Source: Chimonanthus salicifolius (Eukaryota > Streptophyta > Magnoliopsida > Laurales > Calycanthaceae). From it: a stretch of DNA of 64,000 bases. Below the pieces are notes generated by a model. It searched no databases, was not told where the DNA came from, and was given only the letters and a program-made list of their open reading frames with translations. The DNA is taken from the NCBI GenBank assembly GCA_013350335.1, contig CM023541.1, forward strand, positions 37,936,739-38,000,738. The letters run 5' to 3'. Of this stretch, positions 1 through 12,289 are shown piece by piece. Numbering within the stretch: position 1 is the first letter of the stretch; each line of letters begins with the position of its first letter. The position numbers and the translations under genes were made by a program.

Positions 1-323
1 CTTGTTTAGTGTGATGTGGTTACTGCCTCATTATTTCCATTCACTAAATGCATAAAAACAAAGTGACTTTTTAGATAAATCTCAGATCTTATTAATGCTG
101 CTGCTCTAAATTGTAGGCATTTCTCAATTGCCCATATGTGGCATGGATATCATCCATCTGTTAAGTTATTGAGCCTCTTTGTGCCTTTATGATTGAGATG
201 AATAAATAAAAACGTGATGAAGTTAAAGAACACACAGAATAGTAAAGTTTCAGGAACATTAACACGTGTTAGTTTTTTCCCGAAACTATTGAGCGCTTGT
301 TAAATGGTTGTATGCTCTTGCAG

Positions 324-3300
324 GCTATCGAGCTGTTGTTTGTGGAATGGATCCAATATGTTGTGAATCAAGTTCATGGATGGAGACTGCACATGTTGAG
401 AAGTTACAACGAGGATCAAATCAGCCATTTTATCAGGTAAGCTTAATTAGTTATTTGATTCTCATGTGAGAAGCAATGAAGTGTTTCGAAGATAATTGAG
501 AAACAGTTTTGTGCAACTTTGCAGAAACCTAGAAAGGAAATACATTTTTTGCAACCTGGTTTCTCTTGATTTATTGTGCTCTTCTGCATATGATGATTTG
601 GTGGAGATTCTGATTTCCATGTCTGACAACAAATCTTTATCTTGTCCTGTCATCGTTAGCATAAAAGAATGCCAAACGACACAATACCTCTTGTTTGTAG
701 GAATTTGTGATCCTCAACCAGGATATGGAGAATTCCTTGTGACATCAAACTTGTTTTTTATTTTGAAAAGTGACACCAAACTTGTTATTCAACATTAGTT
801 TTTATGGTTTTTGTTGGCAGTTTACCAATATAGCATCATATGATAGCTAGTGTATTGGTTTTTGCTCTTCTAGAATGATTAATTTTCATGAGCATATAGA
901 AGTTACAATTTTTTTTTGGTGACAGATTTTCGAAACTATTGGACATATGAATTGATCAGTATTTCAATACTATTGAACATGACTAATCACAATTTCTGTC
1001 ATGTATCTGCAATATTGATGCAAGATGGCATGCAAAATGTGGAGTGCAGGGCACAAATAATGGCAACCAGTAAGTAGTTTGTAGATGGGTTTAAGTTCAG
1101 TTGAAGGCTTTGAGGGCTTAAGAAACTGTGAGAAAGGGTAGGTGAATGTTGTTGGTCTCAGATGGGACTGGTTTAGGGGCAGACCAGGGTGAGAGCTTGG
1201 TTTTTAAATGGTTGTTGAAGTGATAGAATGATGGGGTAGAAGCAAAAGTTAGTTTTTTCTTCTTTTTTTTTGAAACATTAACGATTTGATTTCATTAAAA
1301 TAAGAGGAGGTTACAAGAGAAGGATCCAGGTATAGGAGAGATATACCCGGTTCAATAAGGAGGAAAAGGAACAAGAGAAGTAAGAAAAAAAACATGAACA
1401 TATAGAAAAAATACAACAAAACAATCCTCATCCACTAAGGGGACCCCAGCTCCCCTAACTCCCAAGGCTGGTGAGATGAAAAGATTTTCAAAGCTGGCCT
1501 TTGCTTAAGAACACTAACTTTCGCTGAGAAGTCTGCTACACTGTTTGCTGATCGGGGTGTGTGAGCGAAGGTGATGCCACCCAACCTGCACAGCCTCCAA
1601 ATGTCCCTAGAAATATATACTAACCTCCACGGGGGAATTTCCTATTACTAGCCTAGGAGATGGCGCTAGTTGAGTCACTTTCAATAATGAGGTTACCGCT
1701 CCTAAACCTAGTTAGTTTGGAATAATAAAAAAACAAACGAGTAAGTGGATAGATACTAAGAGTCTGCACCTAGTCGATTCTCGGAGTCAGCACCAAGAAC
1801 TAGGAGTGATCACCGTCTTTGGGGGCTAAATTGATTACCAACTAAAGAGAGCTGATGGCTTCAAAATTAAATTGTATTTTCAACAATATCAGTTAATATT
1901 GCGAGACCTTTATATATGACTTTTACTTGGACCAGGATAGTAACTCTAGTAAACTTGAAATTTAAATTCAAACCAATGGTAATTAAGATCACCGATTGTA
2001 CCAAATTAAAGATTGTTTTTATAACTTTATTGCATCATTCTTGGAATTTGAATTGAAACTTTTCTGCAATAATTCTCAAAAGGTCAGCTGATATGTGGAA
2101 CCCACATTAGTTTTAGACATCTTATGAACTTTTAGGCCTTGTGAACTTGTGACAAATGTCCCATGAACTTGTAATTACCAAAATATCAGTTTGTTCATGT
2201 ATAGAGCAAGTATTATGAATATTTGATATCTATAGTTCTATACAATGATTCGTTCAATGTAGTTGCTTCTTGAGTTATGCAAGTGCTCTAGAATATTGTC
2301 AATCATTTGTTAGTTCTTCTTCTTTTAGCTTTGGTCTAGTTTATAACTTACATATTTACATTTTGTGAAGTTTCTCACAGCTAAAATTTACCTTAAACTG
2401 AGAACTTTAATTTATTAATTGCAGTTTCAATTTATATGTTGTTGTTGCAGGTCTTAGTTGATGTGCGTGCAGATCCAAACCTACTTGTTGCTTATGGTAA
2501 AGCAACACTTTCTTCTTTGTATGGCAAAACAAAATTTGCTTGTATTCATATTGATTTTGTTTTCTAGATTAATATCCACGTAATTTCTACTTTGTATTGA
2601 ACATAATGGGTCCTAATGTGTACTTTTATCATAATTAGCAAATACTGTAAGATAGCTATAATACAAATTACATTTTCCTACAACATCAATAAGTATATCA
2701 ATTCATTAAAAGTATTTGGCTATACGATATATGAATGTTGCTAGATAATGTATAACCTTATATATGTAAGCATTGAAACATCAACATTTTAGGTTATGTA
2801 AACTCAATTGAGACAACTAAGTGGGCTGGAATCATGGATTTGGGGAGACATTTCTATGCTGGACTGGCAAAATAACAAACGGCGAATGTAAAAGAACTGT
2901 AGGTTCTTTGTAGGGGACATGAAATGCATATAGTTTTGAAAAGACGTGGATTGGCAAAGTCTCCAATCATTGTTTGGAGGACTAACTATATGATCATAGG
3001 TTGTGTTAACAACCCTATCATTCCTCAAATGTCAATGGAAAATAGCAAGGGTTGACTAATGTGTTCCCCTCAAGCAACACGCTGCCAAAACCCGATTGCA
3101 GTGAGAGATAGGTAAACGAAAATGTTGGACTTATTAAGGAAATTTGAAACTTATGTCAAGCATCTTCCAGTGCGAGCACTTTTGACAGGGAAGATTAAAG
3201 AATTGGTGGGCTCTACCAAAGGGAGGACAAACATAGGATATTTTGAAGTACTTGAATTTTATTATAGAAAAATGCATTCTGCAGGAGACTAAGTGGTGGG

Positions 3301-6300
3301 CAAGAAGGTTAGGGACATTGGAGATAGATTTAAGTTTTCATTCAAGCAAAAGCAACTCTAGAAATGGCTTGGGCATTGTAGTTGATAGAGATATGAAGGA
3401 GAATATTGTATTAATCAGGAGAAGAGTTATTGTTTATAATTGTGAAGATAATATTAGATAAAGAAACCTTAAATGCTATATGCAATGAATAAAAAAAGGG
3501 AATTTTGGAAGTTGATGGACAAATTAGTACAAGGTATACCTATCAAAGAATGATATGTAAATTATACCTATTAGCCTATTAGCTAGAATATAGTAATTGG
3601 AGACTTTTAGTGAACATGTACCCAAAAAAATGATCAGCAAAGGAAAGAGTGGTTTTGAGAAAGAATGAAATGAGATAAACTCTCCTCATCTTTGCAATGG
3701 CATTTGATTTGATAATAGCTAATATGCACTTCTAGGAGAAGGAACACCTTCGGGCTTTAAAGAGTAAATGTATTAAGCCACAATAACCGAGTTGTAAAGA
3801 ATGGGATTTTCCTAAAAGTCATACCAGGTAAGTTTCTTATGATGTAGAACACCTGGTCGTGCGTGGACCCCACCTCTCATATTAATTTTTGCTAATAATT
3901 TCACCCGAACTTTTATTTTATTTTGTTTAATCTCGCTTTTCCTGATGTAATTATTTCCTTAATTGCATTTTTCGTTTTAGTATAAAAGCCTCCTAAAGGC
4001 TTAGATGTAATTAATGAACATTACTATTTTTGGAATCGGACAGAGTTAGGGTTCTCTCAAAAACCCCTTTTCCCGATTTTTCCTTTCTTTTCACTCTCTC
4101 CTTCATCTTGGCGAAGCTCACCTTCCCGCGTGACAGGGACTGGATCTCAATGGCCTCCTTCGATCGAGTGCACGGAAGGATGAGTTTCGCTCGTCGTCTC
4201 CGTCACACCTCTACCCTCAGCAGAGGTCTCCGGCGTTCCTCTACTCTCAGCGGAGACCCTCCCGTTGCTCCTTTGCCCTCAGCAGAGGTCTCCCGGACTT
4301 AGCCTTCCTCCCACTCCGGCACGTTGAAGGCCGAGAGTCACTCCTCCTGCATCACTCGGCCTCCCTCCAGTGAGACTATCAGACCCATTCTCGTCTCACC
4401 TACGTGACATAGGCAAGAATAAAGGTAGTCCTCTTTGTCACTTTGCCGACCGAAGGAGCGCCGGGGACGGGAATTTCCTGGTTGTCTCCTCCGCCACTTT
4501 GCTGTGTCGCTTGACGAGACCTCCTCCTCGTCTCCTCGAACCACTCCAGCTGCATCAAGTGGTATCATGGCAGGAAGGTTCTCTTGGACTCGATGGCACC
4601 CGCACCCAATGTTGGTAATGAACGCCTGAAGGACAAAAACCCCGAAGATTTTATTACCAAATTTGAGTTCAAAGAAATCCTTGCTGGTTTTCGATGGTCC
4701 CTACTCAAATCCATTAAAGAAATTGTGCACGGAGATAGGGACAAAGGCAAGAAGAATGTGGGAGATAAATCTGATTTTAGAGTAGAATACCAACCATACT
4801 CAGTTTTTAGCAGCTTCATAGTTCTGAGTAGTCCTATCAGGCCGACCCAACCCTTCATGGTGAGTGAGAACCCCACGCTCAATGCAAGCAATTTGGGTTT
4901 GTGAATCGTGTCTCACCTGCTATGGATGTCCCTTATGATCAACATGAACATTATGATGGTTTGGATGACGATGAAATGGAAGAACTTCTCTACCTCCCGT
5001 TCCACCACCCAATCAACATCCGATTCAACATCTACAATGGAATTTCAAGAACTTCAGGGATGCACGCTTCAACATGATTTAGAGGTATCCACCATGGTCT
5101 TCACAACAATAATAATCTAGTTGAATTTCGAGTAAAGGCCGATATTACTTCTTTTAGTGACCTTCTCCACATTGAAGTCTTTCTTGATTGGATTGCAACC
5201 GTTGAACGTTTCTTTGAGTACATGGGCATCCTAGAGGATAAACAAGTCAAGTTGGTAGCTTTTAAGTTGACTGGTGGACCTTCTTCATGGTGGGAGCAAA
5301 TTTAACAAGATCATTATCGACATGATATAGCTCCAGTTTTTTTTTTTTTTTTTTAACATGGATATCCTCACCCGACATTGGAGGTGAGACTAATCCCACG
5401 GATACACGAAACCACCCGCAAGCCTTGTGTATCAGGTGATCTTGGGAAGAGTTGAACCCAAGACCTCTTGATGTAGGACACGCAGCAAAGACCCATCTAT
5501 TTTAGGATTTCACTATTTTCGTATTTTAGTATTTTATTTTTGGAGTCTTTGTAAGAAAGCCAGGTTGGTGGCTTTCTTAGTTTATTTAGGAGTCCGAGTT
5601 ATGTTTAGAAGTTGTGTTAGAGTCAGGAAACCACTTTCGTGGCTTTCCCTAGTTGAGTCCTTTTCTATTTTGAGTTTCTAGTATTCTTATAAATAGTTGT
5701 AGATGTAAGAGAGGGATTCACCTCTTTCGAATTATGAATTAAATCAGAATTATTACAAAGGTTTTTACCTGTTTTATCTTTTGTCTTCTCTTTTCTGCTT
5801 AAGTTGCAGACCTTACCTACCTTACCTCCATCGTTGGCAAGATCCAACCATAAATCCACCTTGTCGCTGATTCTGGGCTTCATCCCAGAAGAGACATCAC
5901 CGTGACTGTTGTTAGAAGGTTGGGCTTTATCCCAGTTGCATCTCTGATCTCGCCCCTGCTTCTACTTGCTTCCGCTCGCCTCCTTGACCTCGCTCCACAA
6001 CTAGATCTTCCGCCGCCTTCTCCTTCTTTCTGCCTCTCCTACACCCCTGAACCAGTTTCACCATCCACCCAGGTACTATCTTCCCCTCTCGAACCCTTTT
6101 CTCTGCTCTCTCTTCCTTCCTTCATCTTCTTCCATCGCTGCTACCTTCTCTTGTCTTTTCCGCCGCCACCCTCTTCCTGTTTTCCCCTTTTCTTTCTTTC
6201 CCATTCATGTTTTACCTCAGTCAGCCCTAAAGTCCATTTGCCACACGTGCCAGACACCCACTCTTTAACTTAAACCTTCACACGTGTGAAGAGCATAAGT

Positions 6301-9300
6301 GTTTGGCCCAATATTTGTCGGGACTGATTGGTTATTTGATTTTCACCCCGCTTCCGCTACATCACCTCTAGTCTAATCCTAGAAGCTTAGACCAATTGAG
6401 CTACCCGTGTGGGTTTGCTCTTGGCACCGCATGAAACAGCTATTGACGCAATGGTACCTTCCTCTTAATTACTCGCAGGTTTTATTTACTAGTATTCAGA
6501 ATTGCAAACAAGGTAACTGTTTTGTCCAAGCTTATGTTGATGAGTTTTATTGTTTTCTTTCTTGCAATGCACTTAATGAGACAGAGGATCAGCATATTGC
6601 TAGATTTCTTAATGGCTTGCATTGGAATATACAAAGAGAACTGGTCACTCATAATCATTATGCTTTATATGCAGCCACTAATTGTGCTTTGAAGGTCGAA
6701 GCATTCATGGATCACCCTCCACCACGACAACCAACCTTAGAGCGTACTGCCTCTTCCCGCAATCACTTGGCCTACACCTCCATCTCACACAACTTCCCAC
6801 GCAAACCCTTTCACTTTGACCCCGCCCTCCACACATGCTTCTCCACCCACTGCCCCAACCCTTAACACTCAAACCCACCCACCCACCAACACCAACACCA
6901 ACACCAATTCTCTGACCTCCTCCCATTATCCGTGCCTATCCTCCCCGTGCCAATAATCCCCCGCATACCACTCAACCCAGTCCTTCCTCATCCCACCCCA
7001 CCCCACCAATCCTTATGCCCATCCCTACCTTGACCAATGTTTTAAGTGCGGCAAGCCTAGCCACCATTCCCATGAATGTTGAAGTTGAGTGGCATTTGTA
7101 ACTTCTGATAGTCCGGCACCTACTTTGGTTGATGATGTTGCTTTTGGTGGTTTTGACGGAGATGTTGCTCTTACTTATGGCGATGAGGAGGGAGAGTGCC
7201 TTCTTTGGTCATTCGTAAGCTATTATTCACTCCTAATATTGACACCCTACACAGTGCCATAGTCCATTCCGCACCACATGCATAGTTAAGGGAAGATTAT
7301 GTACCTTTGTTTATTGATAGCAGTAGTGGTGAGGATCTAGTCTCGCAAAGTATGGTTGATAAGTTACAGCTCCCTATTCACTTGCACCTTGAGCCATATT
7401 ATGTTGGATGGCTTAATGATGATTGTCGTCAATAAGTTACTTCTCAGTGCAAGGTTCCTTTTTCTATTGGGAAATATTAGGATATTGTTCTCTTTGATGT
7501 ACTGGGATGACTGCCTGCAATGTGTTGCTTGGTCGTCCTTGGTAGTTTGATGTTGACGCTATTCTTCGGGGCAAAACCTACCCTTCTGCTTTTGTAAAAG
7601 ATGGTTTGAAGATTGTCTTTGTCCCTTCTCCTAGTACACCGCAGTCAACTTCACCTACTTCCTATGCTTCTACCACTGAACTGGTCGACACTGTCACTCA
7701 CCTTCATGACTCAGAGAACTTGTCTCTGGAGGTCCCTCATGCCACATACAAAGCAATTTTCGACAAGCATCAATGCCTGCAACTCGATGACGAGTTCTTT
7801 GCAAGACCAGGGGACTGATGTAGAACACTCGGTCGCGCATGGACCCACGTCCCATCTTAATTTTTTGTTAATAATTTCGCTCGAACTTTTATTTTATTTT
7901 ATATATTTAATCTTGCTTTCCCTAATGTAATTAGTTCCTTAATTGTATTTTCTGTTTTTAGTATAAAAGCCTCTTAAAGGATCAGATGTAATTAATGGGC
8001 ATTGCTATTTTTGAAATCAAACAGAGTTAGGGTTCTCTTAAAAATCCCTTTTCTCGAATTTTCTTTTCTTTCCTCTTTCTCTCCCTCGTCTCGGCGAAGA
8101 CAAGGGTACCCAGGTGAAGCTCACCGTCCCACGTGACAGGGACCGAATCTCCCTGGCCTCCTCCGGTTGAGCGCACGGAAGGATGAGTTTCGCTCGTCGT
8201 CTCTGTCACACCTCATCCCTTAGTAGAGATCTTCGATGTTCCTCTGCTCCCAGCAAAGACCCTCCCGTTTCTCCTCTGCCCTCAGTAGAGGTCTCCGAAC
8301 TTCGGCTCCATCGTCCTCCCACTCCAGTGCATTGAAGGCCAGAGTCCCTCCCCCTGTGTCGGCCGGCCTCCCTCCGGCGAAACTATCAAACCCATTCTCG
8401 TCTCGCTTGCGTGACAGAGGTGAGAATACATGCGGTCCTCTTCGTCACTCTGCCGACCGAAGGAGCACCAAGGATGGGGTTTCTTGTCCGTCTCCTCCAC
8501 CCCTTTGCTGTGTCGCCTAACCAGACCTCCTCATCGTTTGCTCGAACCGCTCTAGCTGCGTCATCTTACCATACAACAAGTGATTTTGGGTGTTTATGTC
8601 AAAATTTAGATAATAGATGAGAATGAGCAGCTTGAAATGGTGGGATAAATGACTTGATGGTGATGATGAGTGAGTGACCCGAGAATAAGGCTGTGAGACT
8701 TGAGAGGAGAAAAGATAGTAACTTTTAAAGGAATGATGATAGAGAAACAAAGCTTGGAGCTAGAATATGAATCCAGATGAATTATGGAATCTCAAATGGT
8801 AAGTTTTCTTACTCCCTAAAGATGAATTAGGAGATCTAAAAGAAATAAGAGAGAGACGCAATGGTGGAGGAATATATATGTCAAAAGAGGCTGTTGGTGA
8901 GAAGAAAGCATGTTGCAAGGGATGGTGATAAAAATATTTTAGAAAGCAAAAATATTAGATGGCAAAAAGAGTTGCTAAGAAAGTAGATCTGAATATAATG
9001 TTATGGAAATTTTGTATGTCCGGTCGGTGAAGAGGAAAAGGGTATTTATTAGTTTATAAATACAAGAAGAAGGAGAACAAGAGTCTTGATCATGTACATG
9101 AAAAATCAAAGGATCTTACTCAAAGACAAGTGCAATAAATGTTAGATGGTGAATGTATTTGAAAGGCCTATTAATACAAAATATGTGAGTGCAGTCGATC
9201 TTGAAGCAAAAACAGATGGAGAGCTGACAAACAAAATAACTGAAAAGAAAGTAAAGCTAGTTTGGTTAAGGTGAAGAAAGAGAACAGTAGGAAAATAAAT

Positions 9301-9888
9301 TTATATTTAAATTTTTTTAAAATAGTGCCGTGTTCTCATGTCCCATTTTTTCTAGATTGCCGACTCTCACACCTTGCACTCATGTCAGACTTCGACACTC
9401 ACACCTTTACCCAATCAACTTAGCTTCAAATCTGTTTCTGTTAAAATCAAGATAGCAGTGCCATTGGGCCACCAGATACTTTATGCTAGAAAGACTTCTT
9501 CCTCACAATATTTTTTTTTTAAAAAAAAATGCTTGTTCTAAAGTTATTCATCTTCTATTTTTTTTTTTTTTTTTTTCTTCTTTTTGCTATTAATGTCGAC
9601 TGTTTGGCAGTTCCTGAGGAGAATCTCTTAGCTATGGATCAACCTGACATGGTCAGTAGAGATGCCTAAGGAAACATGGATTATATGCTTTAATTAGCTT
9701 TTCCTTTAATCACTCATTTAAGCTGAATTTACCATGAGCAGGACAGGTTGGACCATCCGTATATCTCCTTCCTTTTTTATGGAATGGATAGTGCTGGAGA
9801 TTTCATCCCAATAAAGCAGCTCCGTGAGAAATACAACAGAGCTCGACATGAAGTCCCTTTTGATCCACATGGCGAAGAAGAGGATTAA
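324..9888 (+). CDS. CLPF: CLPF-like Clp protease adaptor, YccV-like domain, 3' exons only (partial)
   Basis: Four exons can be read: 324-436, 2451-2496, 9611-9651 and 9742-9888, each bounded by AG/GT and keeping one frame to the TAA at 9886-9888. They give about 115 residues with GYRAVVCGMDP, CCESSSW, NQPFYQ, VLVDVRADPNLLVAYV, PEENLLA, HPYISFLFYGMDSAGDFIP and KQLREKY. This is the YccV/HspQ-like (hemimethylated-DNA-binding) fold. In plants it closes the chloroplast Clp adaptor ClpF, where it follows an N-terminal region and a UVR motif; ClpF helps deliver substrates to the stromal ClpC/ClpPRT protease (family knowledge). The 5' exons, transit peptide and UVR motif lie left of the window, so naming rests on the C-terminal domain alone. 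The 7.1-kb intron 2497-9610 is swollen by nested transposons, but both its splice sites look intact, so the gene may still work. Another YccV-domain protein is the alternative. Confidence 0.75.
1255..1735 (-). mobile_element. L1-type LINE 3' fragment with RNase H remnant
   Basis: On the minus strand, in two frames, are the plant RNase H (RVT_3) signatures ESDSTSAIS (near 1660-1690) and ITFAHTPRSANSVADF (near 1525-1575). The poly-T run at about 1257-1272 on the plus strand would be the poly-A tail. A frameshift and stops separate the two motifs, so this is dead. It sits in the 437-2450 intron of the CLPF-like gene; the rest of that intron shows nothing I can classify. Confidence 0.65.
3840..4557 (+). 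repeat. 5' LTR of the 3840-8563 element
   Basis: 718 bp, alignable throughout with 7816-8563 with many point differences and small indels, so the insertion is not recent. It holds a TATA-like box at about 3981 and a pyrimidine- and GC-rich second half. The open frames inside it are not genes. Confidence 0.88.
5337..6413 (-). mobile_element. tRNA-derived SINE, antisense, split by a solo LTR
   Basis: Read on the minus strand, the 5' part (6413 down to 6365) has a box A-like GGTAGCTCAATTGGTC. After the solo LTR, the part from 5463 down has a box B-like GGTTCAACTC, then a body ending GGGTGAGGATATCCATG and an A-tail (T-run 5337-5354 on the plus strand). Joined length is about 176 bp, right for a plant SINE. 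It inserted into the gag region in antisense. A target duplication is not clear; gttt on both sides is the best I see. It is not a working tRNA: no folded acceptor or anticodon arms were found. Confidence 0.75.
5469..6364 (+). mobile_element. Solo LTR (896 bp) nested in the SINE
   Basis: The ends are perfectly inverted, TGATGTAG and CTACATCA, and the unit is flanked by a perfect 5-bp duplication CCTCT (5464-5468 and 6365-6369). A TATA-like CTTATAAATAG sits near 5690. There is no second LTR or internal domain, so this is a recombination product of a full element. The termini resemble those of the 3840 and 61171 families. The 123-codon open frame inside it (5902-6273) is Pro/Leu/Ser-rich and has no domain I recognise. 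Confidence 0.85.
7816..8563 (+). repeat. 3' LTR of the 3840-8563 element
   Basis: 748 bp, paired with 3840-4557. It is directly preceded by DDEFFARPGD and a stop, the kind of coding tail seen at the 3' end of such elements. It is followed by the TCTTA duplication. Confidence 0.88.
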
Positions 9889-12280
9889 ATGACACTCGGT
9901 GATACCATTATACTTCTCTTTTTCTCAGTGTTTTACTTCTTATTGCTCTTCAAGTATATCATATTTTGATAATATTGTCATTTTCTAATATTTACCTTTC
10001 ATTTAATAGGTGAAATTTTGTGGGAAAAAAAAATGGATATCCAACTATGCAGATTGCATCTCGGGACCTCTTAGAAACAGATTGCATCTCTGCTACAAGA
10101 CTATAGGACATGGTCTTCTACTATCTAGATTTAAACAGCTGGGAAGATTGTATCTGGACCATTTGAAGATACAATTTTTTTCCTAAAAGATAACAATGAA
10201 AAATCATTAAAGATATTAAGTTTCAGAATAATAATAATAATAATAATTAATAGCATTGATACAAGGGGGAATAAGATGTTGTAGTGTCTTGAGTTGTAAA
10301 CTCGTGATCTATATATTACAAATATCTATACTAATTGATGCTGCCTTTATCCAAAGAAAAGTTGATGAAAATATCGTTCCCTGATGTGTTGGTAGTCAAT
10401 TTCCTTGAGGAAAGCAATCCTGCGGGAAAAATTATGTTTGGACTCCATTCATCTCATCCAATGTGCTATGAATTTCAACCTTGTGTTGGACTCCGAAAAT
10501 TCAATGTTTTTGTTGTTTTTATCAAAGTCTTTATTTTCGTTGAAAATGAACAAAGTATTGTCTTTATCTTATGTAGTTGTAGTTCTGACTCCTATGTAGA
10601 TGAGTGAAACCAAATCTCTGTGTCAAGCTTGACATGCTCTGATGCAATAGATATATCAAAGCAGTTGCTAGTCTAGTTAGTCAAGATATGTATTATTCCC
10701 ATATGATACAGGTATTTTCATATTTAAAAAAAAAATTAAACATTATTCGAAAGTTTACGGCATCATATGCATATATTGGGATTTTTTTTTTAAAAGAAAA
10801 TTTTCGTAATTGGAAGATTCTTCCAAGTGAAAAATGCAGAGAGAATTCAACTAGAAAATGTAGATTATGGTGTTATAAAAAAAAATTTGGTGTACACTTC
10901 TCTCACTTGGAAGAAAATGCAATTTTAGAAAGGCAACATCTTTGGTGATGAATTGTGGAAAACATCCACTTAGTCCAACTTACTCTCAATCCAATTGCTG
11001 ATCTAAATTAGTCCAATTAAAAATATCAAAATTTAAGTTTCAGTATTTTTAATATCTTAAAGTCCATTTGTAAAGAGTGCAAATCGAGTTGAAAAAAAAC
11101 TGGACTCACAGATTTGACTAAAAAATAATTAAAATTAAGTTGAAGATCCAAGATTCTCTTGAGTCGGGTATGGATAAAGAAACAAATCGAAACCCATGTA
11201 GATATTACATATAATATTTTTTATTAATCATATAAAGACATTTTATGAATCCAAGTTTTCTCTCCCATGTAGATGTATAAGATAAATTTGATTTTTTATT
11301 TATTTTGAAGCTCATTATTTTCATTTTTTTTTTTACTAAGTTTGAGTCTTTTGTTGAAAATTTTATTTTATTTCTCCTTTTTTGAAATTTATCATAGATG
11401 TTTTTATATGATGATTCTTTAGTGTTTTTTGGCAAATTATTAAGCAGATCTTTTATGCATATTTAAAAATATTATGTCAATGTCTACTTTAACTAAAAAA
11501 GAGTTCGAAACGATTGATAAAAGACCTAAAAAGAGCCTGGAAAAACTGAAATTTAGATTAAATCATGATGTGCGAGAAAAGCTTCAATTATCAAAATTCA
11601 TGAACTCTCTTAGGTGTATTTCTCAATTGAAAAAACCGATTTTTTTATAACCCAATACATGACTCAATTGGTTCAGCAACGTCATCCATAACTCAAATCT
11701 ATGACTCAATCAATTAAACCCATAATCCATGGTCAATGTAAGTCCACCTATGAGTCTATGACCCATGACCCATAGTCCAACTTAAGTCAACAAAATATTT
11801 ATGATCTTTTACTTGATGCATAACTCAATTAAACCCTAATCCCTTCCCGCTTCGAATCAACTTGATCTAACTTATAAATTTTTAGATTAAATTGAAGCGT
11901 GTTAGAGCAACTAAACCATATTTCACTTATTATCATTTTCATCATTCTTATTTATAGTTAGAGAGATCAAGTTGTAGTCAATGTCTCACCTATCTAATAA
12001 TAGAAAAGTTTTTATTAAAAAATTATTGTAAAATTTTTATTGTCACAACTAGCAATAAAAACTGATCATGAAATTTATATAGAAAAATATTTAAAAAAAT
12101 AAATCTCATAAAAAAAAATAGTTACTAAGCATGCCCCATGGCCCATATAAAACCAGAAAACTGAGTCGTCGAATACTTGATACTCCATTAAGGAAATCGA
12201 TGGAATTTGGTCCGAACTGGGACCGTTCTCGAATAGATAATTTTCTCGCGATTACACACCAAACAAAAGACAGAAATAGG
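9889..12280. other. Intergenic, no gene seen
   Basis: AT-rich spacer after the CLPF-like stop. It holds an (AAT)n microsatellite at about 10227-10248. It also holds a short inverted pair, TTCTTCCAAGTGA (about 10820-10832) against TCACTTGGAAGAA (about 10902-10914), which may be a small hairpin element. Open frames here are short and resemble nothing I know. Confidence 0.6.
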
Positions 12281-12289
12281 GAAAATCTA

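Larger units (their letters stand above)
4593..7600 (+). pseudogene. gag / aspartic-protease remnants of the LTR element, interrupted
   Basis: Gag homology starts near ATG 4593 and includes a region ending in GGPSSWWEQ (before a TAA at about 5302). It is broken by the SINE at 5337, resumes at about 6415 with SWHRMKQLL, and runs through ETEDQHIARFLNGL to a CCHC zinc knuckle (CFKCGKPSHHSHEC, about 7039-7080) followed by stops. From about 7305 an aspartic-protease-like stretch follows: FIDSSSGEDLVSQ, where the catalytic D-S/T-G appears degenerate, and NVLLGRPW. Stops and frame changes are frequent. The order gag, knuckle, protease is normal for Ty3-type elements, but the polymerase part is absent. 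Confidence 0.75.
3840..8563 (+). mobile_element. Ty3/gypsy-like LTR retrotransposon, non-autonomous, with 5-bp TSD
   Basis: Two LTRs (3840-4557 and 7816-8563) start TGATGTAGAACAC and end in CTGCATCA or CTGCGTCA. The element is flanked by a perfect duplication TCTTA (3835-3839 and 8564-8568). Two bases after the 5' LTR, TGGTATCATGGC (from 4560) resembles the plant initiator-Met tRNA primer site TGGTATCAGAGC. The internal region is only 3.26 kb and includes about 1.08 kb of later insertions. It encodes gag and protease remnants but no reverse transcriptase, RNase H or integrase, so movement would have needed proteins from elsewhere. Each LTR has a TATA-like TATAAAAGCCTC (near 3981 and 7961). 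Confidence 0.9.
2810..9330 (+). mobile_element. RTE-type LINE remnant (endonuclease part), split by an LTR element
   Basis: Before 3840 the degraded reading frames give the order expected of a plant RTE LINE apurinic endonuclease: LQETKWW (3279-3299), SRNGLGIVVDRDMKENIV (about 3352-3410), FWKLMDKLVQGIP, an IGDF-like block and AMAFDLI (about 3699-3720). After 8568 the same element continues with a segment resembling the linker ahead of the reverse transcriptase. Removing the LTR element and one TCTTA copy restores one continuous endonuclease reading across the junction, which shows that the LTR element landed inside this LINE. No reverse transcriptase was seen, so the 3' part is missing or unrecognisable. 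Outer limits are approximate. Confidence 0.6.

Noticed and set aside
5902..6273. 123-codon Pro/Ser/Leu-rich frame
   Set aside because: It lies wholly in the solo LTR 5469-6364, in a pyrimidine-rich stretch, and has no recognisable domain.
6370..6413. Possible tRNA gene (box A) on the minus strand
   Set aside because: Box A and box B are separated by a solo LTR and no cloverleaf is present; with the A-tail it is a SINE.
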